Made by a program: the position numbers and the translations under genes. DNA of 64,000 bases from Siniperca chuatsi (lineage: Eukaryota; Chordata; Actinopteri; Centrarchiformes; Sinipercidae): assembly GCF_020085105.1 (NCBI RefSeq), contig NC_058043.1, forward strand, positions 19,011,667 to 19,075,666, written 5' to 3'. Numbering within the stretch: position 1 is the stretch's first letter; every line of letters starts with the position of its first letter. This document shows positions 56,565-64,000 of the stretch, piece after piece. The notes beneath the pieces are model-generated. The model ran no database searches, had not been told where the DNA came from, and worked only from the letters and a program-made list of their open reading frames with translations.

Positions 56565-58310
56565 ATTTCGCCCACTCACTCACATGTTTGTCTTGTGTGT
56601 AAGCTTTCAGGCAACACCCGGGAGAAACTGTTGTCGCATGAAAACAGTCAGGACATGTGGACGCAGTTCAAGTGGGCCAGGAAGTCCAGTGTGGCTGCAG
56701 GATGCAACGGTAACACAATGGGTTTATCTGCTGTATTCATGTCTTCAGTGAATTTAGAGAAATACAGTGGTTTACTGCTGTGTGCACCTCTTATGTCACC
56801 CGTAGTGGGGAGCTACAGTATCTAACGGAAAGGAAGAGCAGCGATCCCATCAGAGATTTGACTGAAAGTTTCACTTTACAAACAAAACATCATTGTTGAA
56901 TTTAAGATTTTAAAATACTAAAAGCAACACCAAATAGAAAAAGCACACATTACCTTGTCCTGATGATTAAATGTTGGCTAATTAGGCTTGTGCACGCTCA
57001 CATACACATGCATGCACGTACAATAATCCTACATTGTGGAGAGATCAGTGCTTTTCAGCTCACAGGGATCATCATGTCAGCAGAGTTTTTAAAAGCTTAA
57101 CTCGATGGCCAAGACAGCAAGAGCATTTTGATATTTTTATAGCTGTAATCTGTCCTCGATGGATTGAGTTTCCAGGGTTGTGTTGGTCAACCTGTGATGT
57201 GAATGTGTGCTTATCTGTCTGTGTGTGTGTAACTGTGTAATACTGTGTGTGTCACATAGAAACAGCAGCTGTATTAAGAGACAAATTCTTCCCCTCCTGT
57301 TTGTTTTTCTTCTTCCCTGACTTTGCCCATGTTTGGGTTCGTATGAGTTTATGCATAAATCTCCTTGAATCACACTACTGGCTGCCACGAGCCTGGACAG
57401 CTGTGCTCGGAAGATCATCTAGTCATGAATGCTTAATCTTGGCTTTGAGATTAAATCGGTCTGCCTACATCCTGCCGGCTCAGTTTGGTGTGTGTCGGAT
57501 ATTTCCACATGTTGGTTTTTCCACAGCAGAGGAAATGCTTTGACACCTGTGGTGACAAAGGAAAGCAGGCAACTGCCTTTTTGATTAGAGAAGGAGGTTC
57601 TTTACCAGTTTTAAAAAACATATATGATAGTTCATCTTTGTTGTTCTGATTGGATTCAGTCTACTGGTGACCCCTCATTTCTGTTTGTATATGTTAATGG
57701 ATGGTGGCTAGCTCAGCTAAAGAGTGAAAAAATCTATCTTGTGACCCCTTGATGGAGTCCCGACCACTGGGAACCACTGACTTAAAATACATAAATTTGG
57801 GTGCTCGATCTGTGTTTGCATGTCTGCAGCTAGTTGTTTGTTAGTGGGTCTTTTCTTGTGACTTTTCTTCATGTATAGTGCGTCCACATTTAAGACTATA
57901 CTCAGACACAGAGGTGCTTTGGGCTGAATGCTAACAATAACAATGGCGATGCTAACATGCTGATGTTTAGTAGGTATGTTCGCCATATTAGTTCAGCGTG
58001 TTAGCATGCCTACCATCCAATAGTTGTCAAGACATTTCACTCAAAACCATAAATGTCAACATCATGGTGGAGCTAAAGGAAAAGTCAGTGATTCACAAAA
58101 GTCATTAGAATTCATTCTCTGGGAACCATGAATTGTATGCTAATCCATCTAATAGTTGAGATATTTCAGTTTGGACCAACGTGTGCACCCACCAACTGAC
58201 AGACATTGCCATCCATAGAGACATGTCCCTAGCATGGCTAAAACACTGACTGCGAAGTTACTCTGTACAGTTGAAATTTGTGCTTATTTCATGGAAAAGT
58301 CATGCTCATG
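56565..58310. other. Unassigned DNA with one dispersed repeat
   Basis: A plus-strand frame at 56556-56825 starts inside the hairpin flank and resembles no protein I know. A repeat lies at about 57895-58240. Nothing else is recognised. Confidence 0.5.
57895..58240 (+). repeat. Dispersed teleost repeat (ATGCTAACATGCTGATGTTTAG family)
   Basis: GATGCTAACATGCTGATGTT, GCGTGTTAGCATGCCTAC, then AAAAGTCAGTGATTCAC, TCTCTGGGAACCATGAAT and ACAGACATTGCCATCCATAG occur in the order of a repeat I recognise as abundant in percomorph genomes. Class uncertain, non-coding. Confidence 0.7.
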
Positions 58311-61300
58311 CAGTGACAGTGCGAAAGGTTCACAGAGCGAACACTGAGAAGAGAAGCTGGTGAGGGAGTTGTGAAGAGAGAGAGAGGGGAGAGGGAGCAG
58401 AAGGGGAGGGGAGAGAAATGAAAGGAGGTGGGACTGGGAAACAGATGCTAGCGCAGCAGTACAGCATGTTAGCTACCACCCCCTCCCTCATCACAGCCAC
58501 TCCCATTCCCTGCCCCTCTGTCGCTCCCTCGCTTACTTTTGGTCCCTCTCATAATCTTTGCCCACTATCTGACCACACAGAGAGGCTGGAGAGTGGAGGG
58601 GAGCACTGTCTCTCTGGTTTTACGCTGCTGTTCTTCACATCATGGGATAGGAACAGCTTTTTTTCATCCCAAGGGTTTCTACTCAGATTTGAACTATGAC
58701 TGTGGAGCTCTCTGTACAATTTCCTCCCATCTCCTCTGGGTTTTACCACAGCAATAGTGTGTGTGTGCATGTGCTTATGTGTGTGTCTGTCCGGTATGAT
58801 GCCTGCCTCTGATAGTCTTGAGTTTAGCAGCAGGAGTGGATCATCATGAGAGGGGGTCACCACCAGAGAGGGTGTGGGTGTCAGCACCTGTTCAGAAAAC
58901 TGCTCAGCAAATGTGGCTGCTGCTTTGTTCGAGTTAGAGGTACGTAGATGCTCTGCTCATCAGAAGGACTTTTACTGTAGTTGTTCTCTGACGTTGTTGT
59001 ACTCTCTGTGGAGTAACGTTTTTACTGATGATATATTTATATTTGGTTGTTTCTCTAAATTCCTAAAGTTGTTGCAGTTATTTTTGTTGCTTGTACGCAG
59101 TGTTTTGTAATGTTAGGAGATGCACTTGGTTGTTACTTTCTTATATATCTAATATCAAAGCCAAAGTTTCTCTAAGTCATAGCAAAATCCAATTAACCTT
59201 TCTTTATACATGTTTTTTGCGACATTATTATTCATTCATTATGTTTGTCATCCATTCACGTCCCAGTCTTCTTGCCTGTACCTGTAATACTGAGAGGGCA
59301 GCAGCATTAGATAGCCAGAATTAAAAATAGCCCATATTAATTCTGCTAACTAGCTACTGTTAGCAGCAACTTCAGCCATATTTACTTTATATCAAGTCTA
59401 CGGTACTAACTGACCAACAGGCCATATTGTTGCCACCAAATTGTGTACCACACCGTAGATAGTCAATGACTCTTTTGTCACTGTTGGGTTTGGTTTATCT
59501 GTGAGAGTGAATGTGGTGTATATTGTATAGTGTATTTGTCAGTCAAGCACAAAAAGGCCTGACAACATATTAGCCGCAATGTTCATGCTAATTCCTTGTT
59601 GTCAAGTGGCTTCACTAATGTGGGCTATAGCCCTCGACTCCAGCGTTGGTGTCAAGTGAGAATTTCCCCTGGATTGGGGATGCAACAGTGTCTGCAAACT
59701 TTGCACTGTACCTTGTGTTGATAATTGATTCTACCATTAAAGAAGAAGATAAAGGGCTGAATAGTGGGTATTCCTTTAAAAAGGAACTCTGTCTGACTCT
59801 GTGAAATGCCAAGAGAGACTTTTAGAAAGTCTGCTCCAAGAAAACACAGTGGCAGTATTGTTTGTGGATTTGTGCAATTTTTACAGAAAACAAGGCAGAG
59901 ACAGCTTCAGTCATATTTTTTTCAGGATTCATCTATAGTAAATCAGCAGTCTGTGTTTAGAAATATGTGATACAGGTACAGCAAGAGCAGCCAGTGATTC
60001 ATGTTGCAAACAGACTAAAAGTCAGTGATAGAGTCACATCTGGATCTCTGCAGTTTTTCTGAATATGCTGCTGATCACTGAATCATGGCAACACAAGAGT
60101 CAGTGAGTCACTGTCCTGACATTCCTTCCCCTAAAACACTAGGCTGAAAGACCCCCATCACACACACACACAGACACACACACAGTTAGATATCATTAAC
60201 TTTTTTTCTTGTCTCTGGAAAAAAAGAAACAAGATTCATGAGATACAGAATAGAAAAATCTTCATTATGATCTCTATCTGCACCACTGACAATAATAAGA
60301 TACTGAGATTAAAGCATTAGCTTACATCAGTAACAATTTTTCTGTTTTTTTTCTTCTGATAATGTTAATCATTAATGCTGCTTATTGCTGTAGCATCACT
60401 CTTAATAGTTTGGGCTGTGAAGCCAACGCTAACATAGTTAGCTAAGTTTTTTGTTTCGTTTGTTTGACATTATGGGAAAAGAGACATTAATTCATACAAA
60501 TCTACAAAAAATCAATAGCACAATAAAGTCCAGGACTTTCATTGTGGTCCTTGATGAAGACAAGAGCGGTGGTGCCTGTGAACTTTCAAGTAGCGCTAGC
60601 TAGCTAACTTTGTTAGCATTAGCTTGGCTGCTAAAATGCTTTAGCTACTGTTACAAGAGTAATCAATCACTGATTATTTTTTTCTTTTATTACCAACTGA
60701 TTGGAGGTTAAAGGAAAAGTATGCCATATGTTATGTTTTATATCTATTTTTACACTATTATTTAGTGATGTATTCATTTATATTCTTGACTGGTCTGATA
60801 ACTACAGTTAGTCAGTTTCAGGGCTCCATATGTGGCAGCGGGCAAAAACAGTTTGTGTATTTGTGTAACACAAACTTTAGACACGATGAGTTGAAAGCAT
60901 TAGCTTACATTAGTAAAAACTTTTCTCTTTTACCTTTTTGTTACTGTGGAAGGTTTATTTCTTTTTTCATATCAGATGCATTTTTGACTGCTGTTCTGTA
61001 TAGATATATGTGTGTGGCAGCATGTAAAAAAAGAAAGTGATTTTCTTAATCTGTACCCCTACAATTCTGTGACCCTGCTTCAGAGCAAAAGCAGCTGTAC
61101 CCACACACACATTTGAACATGCACATACATAGACACACAAACACGTCCCATTATTGCCCCGACCCTTAAATCCTCTGTTGTTCCAGTTGCTTGGGGAGTG
61201 ATTACAGAACAGCTCTTCTCTGAGCTGCACTGTCTGACAGACCCTGCAAATAGACGTGTGAAATGTAAAAAACTGAAACAGCCTTGTGTTGAGATGCCTT

Positions 61301-64000
61301 GCTTTCTCACCTTTGTTCGCTGTTGTTCTTTTCTTTGGGATGCACATCGCCTGTATGATGTGATTTCAGTATTGTTGTTATACAAGGTGTTTTCTTCTCT
61401 TCTGACTCTAAAAATACCATTTTCTCTGTTTGTGTGTCTGTGGATGAGTATGCTTTGTGTTTATAGAAAGCCTAACAGTCACAGCACTCAGGATAACACA
61501 GGCTCTTTTGCTGTCATATAATCTGTTTGTCTCTTCTTTCATACCTTTTCTATTCTGTGGTTGCAAGAAAGCTGTGTTTTAGCTGGAGAGCCTTTTCTTT
61601 AATTTTCAAGTGTTTTTCTTATGTGGTTTGGGGCTTTCTGATCTCCCTCTACCTACCCTGAAGACTCCCTTCTTATAACTCTGTCATTCTTCTCTCTCTC
61701 ATTGAGTGTTTCATTGCATTTGGCACAATGTCCAACAGCTATTTATAAAGGCAGAGAAACACCTCCAGATAAAGTATGTTTGGGAAACTTGCTTGGAAAT
61801 CTACTTAAAAGTCCTGCCAACAATCTCACTGTCTCAGGAAATATACATCACTCTGGCTCCTAAACTGCCATGACTAATAGTCCATTAGCCCACCACTGTG
61901 TGAGGTCATCACTGCCAGTATGTGAAGAAGTGAACATGATGACTAACAGGCATTTTGTACTATTGCTTTCTTTGGTTGTGTGTTTTGCTATTGTCACAAT
62001 TTGAACTTGATTTACATTAAAGCACACAATTAGATAATTAGACAATTAGACAATTCTCCCTACAGGAGAAGGGTCCAGCAGACAGTGAGAACTCAGGCAA
62101 GGCAAGTTTATTTGTAGACCAAAATCAATTCAAATAAAATAAATACAGAACCAAAAGAGTCATTCATGAGTCGGTTTGCTGTTAAAAATTAACAAATCGC
62201 CTACTGAACATAGTGGAGCATTTAGTTGCTGAAGAGCCAGATATTTTTCTCAGGAGTTGGTAGAGACCAAAAACAGAGCTACAAGATGAGTGAATATTTG
62301 ACTTACATTCGCCAGGTGGCCAGAAACATCGTATGAATGCTTATGTTGCTCTTTGTCTGTTGGATGTGTAAAAAGGCAGCTGTTTGCTAACATGTTTGCC
62401 ATAACTTTATACGGTGATAATACTGTATGTCAATGTTGTGTTCACAGCTTTTTTCACTAACACCATCAGTCAAAGGCAGTGGAGAACATGCTTCATCTTT
62501 AGTTTGGACTCTGGGAAACATTAGTAGACATGTAAAACCGTTGTATTGAGTTCCATACTCTTCAATACGCGCACTCATTCTCGTCTTACTCATTAAACTC
62601 AAACCTAAACTCTGACCTTAACCAGACCTTCAGTGAAGGGAGATGGAGTAGACTGAGAGGGTTTTTGAGTGGCAAACAAAAACTATGAGGGGTGACCACA
62701 ATGTACGAGTGAGAGCCCACATCAGCACCCTGCTGCGCCGTGGGAAAATGGAACTGGTAGCGTGAAGAGTAGATGTCTTGCTACAATGTAAAAACTGTAA
62801 CTGGGTCAGCTGTCAGAATGCAGGATGTTATCACATGTGATCTGAAGGGATATTAATCAATCATTCTTGTCATAGTTTGCTAGCAAATACAATTGTCCTA
62901 ATAATAGCTCAAGTCACAGACGCTAAGAGCAAAAAGAGTGAACAAACCACAGGCACGACACTTACATTGATATCTGTACACATATGGCAACACAGATGAA
63001 CCATTTTGCGATGCAGCATGGCAGCTGGCCTGTGGATAGCAGGTAGCCTTAGCAGTAGGAGTTAGCAGCAGCAAAATTGGTTGGAATCAGCAATATTTTA
63101 AAGTAAATAACATGGAAGACTGGGCTGGTTAGAGGTGCATTTTCATTACAAGGCAATGCAGGTGAATGACTGCGGGTAGTTGATGCACAGGGAGATCAGC
63201 TGATCAGATCCTGGTTTAACCTTGAGCTCCGTTCTGCATTTGTATGTGTAGCCAAACCTTTTTCCTGTGGCTTATCAAACTAAGTGACAACAACTGTAAT
63301 GTAACATTTCATACCTACACGTTAAAAGTCCTCTCTCATGGTTAGGAATGAAACTACTCATTAGTTTAATGTGGAGCAAAGACGATGGCACATTTACGTG
63401 TGTGTGTGTGCATGTGTGCGTTTTTAATTTAATTAATCTGTCACTCTCCCGGATTGATAAACTGTGCATCAACCCTGTTCAGGAGGGAGTGGATGCAGAT
63501 GACGTGAAAGTGGCTGATTTGTAGTTTTTGTGATGACAGCGTTGTGGACTATTTGCCTTGGCGGTTTTCCAACATGAAGTGAAGCAGGCCGTTTTAGCCC
63601 ATAATGACTGGATTTGATTGCAATAATGATGATTTCATCCATCAGCACGCACAGAATAAGAAGCTCCCATATACAGAAAAATAAAGGCCATGTGTAAAGC
63701 TTTAGTCATGCTTATGCTCGGTGAAGTGTCATCATACTGTTTGAAGCGGCGCTCCAACAGCATCTCAATAATTCCTGCTGTTGCTGACCATGACCATTTA
63801 TGGGGTTTAGTGGGGGAAGATGTAGTTAACTGTCTCCCAACCATCTGCTTTAAGAGAAAGAGACTTCCATGATGTAAAGTAGATCATGGAAGCAGCACTC
63901 TCTCTCTCCCATCATAGCCACATAAGCACAAATACAGTACATACTCTTCTTCTCATGTAATATGAGTTAATTATTAACATACCATGTCTATAAGAATGAT
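58311..64000. other. No gene recognised to the right edge
   Basis: A purine-rich tract (AGAGAGAGAGGGGAGAGGG) lies at about 58375-58415. A possible donor (GAG followed by GTACGTAG) lies at about 58938 on the plus strand, but no coding exon can be tied to it. Small repeat traces lie at about 60158-60183 (CA-rich), 62095-62130 (GGCAAGGCAAGTTTATTTG, a LINE or SINE end in inverse orientation) and 62205-62290 (repeat family A). Everything else is unremarkable AT-rich DNA. Confidence 0.5.
62205..62290 (-). repeat. Dispersed repeat family A, copy 3 (inverted)
   Basis: The reverse complement reads GTAGCTCTGTTTTTGGTCTC, CCTGAG, ATATCTGGCTCTTCAGC and AAATGCTCCACTA, matching the copies at 35265-35590 and 47447-47545. 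Confidence 0.65.

Noticed and set aside
56556-56825. 89-codon plus-strand frame after the perfect hairpin
   Set aside because: No homology recognised, begins in the hairpin flank and has no splice support.

Overview
This is vertebrate nuclear DNA, most likely from a ray-finned (teleost, probably percomorph) fish. The evidence is split genes with GT-AG introns, AT-rich intergenic DNA, microsatellites, and dispersed repeats of the kinds that fill teleost genomes (foldback MITEs, hAT and piggyBac type non-autonomous elements, Tc1 relics, LINE 3' ends). I found no prokaryotic, viral or CRISPR-like feature.

Seven protein-coding genes can be assembled exon by exon. From left to right they are: fkbp11 (+, 5' end missing, 2485-3967); rps26 (+, complete, 6242-7876); ikzf4/Eos (-, complete, 12050-16184); a rheb-family GTPase, probably rhebl1 (+, 22890-26443); prkag1, the AMPK gamma-1 subunit (+, 28456-33413); acvr1b, activin receptor type 1B/ALK4 (-, 38186-46389); and an ankrd33-family gene (-, 48440-52031). 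For the six complete models, exon phases join without frameshift and the predicted lengths are close to known family lengths (115, 563, 184, 330, 506 and 458 aa). From memory of human chromosome 12q13, all seven have relatives there (FKBP11, RHEBL1 and PRKAG1; ANKRD33 and ACVR1B; RPS26 and IKZF4), so the window resembles a compacted, reshuffled 12q13 segment.

Layout: rps26 and ikzf4 converge, with candidate poly(A) signals about 100 bp apart. rheb and prkag1 lie head to tail with under 0.4 kb between them. prkag1 and acvr1b converge. acvr1b and ankrd33 are tandem on the minus strand. From 52.1 kb to 64 kb I see no conserved coding exon, only repeats, a LINE fragment with an open 252-codon frame, and unassigned DNA.

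The genes do not form one pathway, although two belong to the same nutrient and energy network: Rheb activates mTORC1, while AMPK (prkag1) restrains it. Others cover ER protein folding (fkbp11), ribosome structure (rps26), lymphoid/neural transcriptional repression (ikzf4), activin/nodal signalling (acvr1b) and probable photoreceptor gene regulation (ankrd33).

The most unusual sequence signals are a perfect 47-bp-arm hairpin at 56467-56564, several long foldback elements, an internally deleted Tc1 element whose target TA runs into a (TCTA)n microsatellite beside acvr1b, and repeated clustering of TAGC/AACGTTA motifs near gene 5' ends. I did not find a convincing new biological system.
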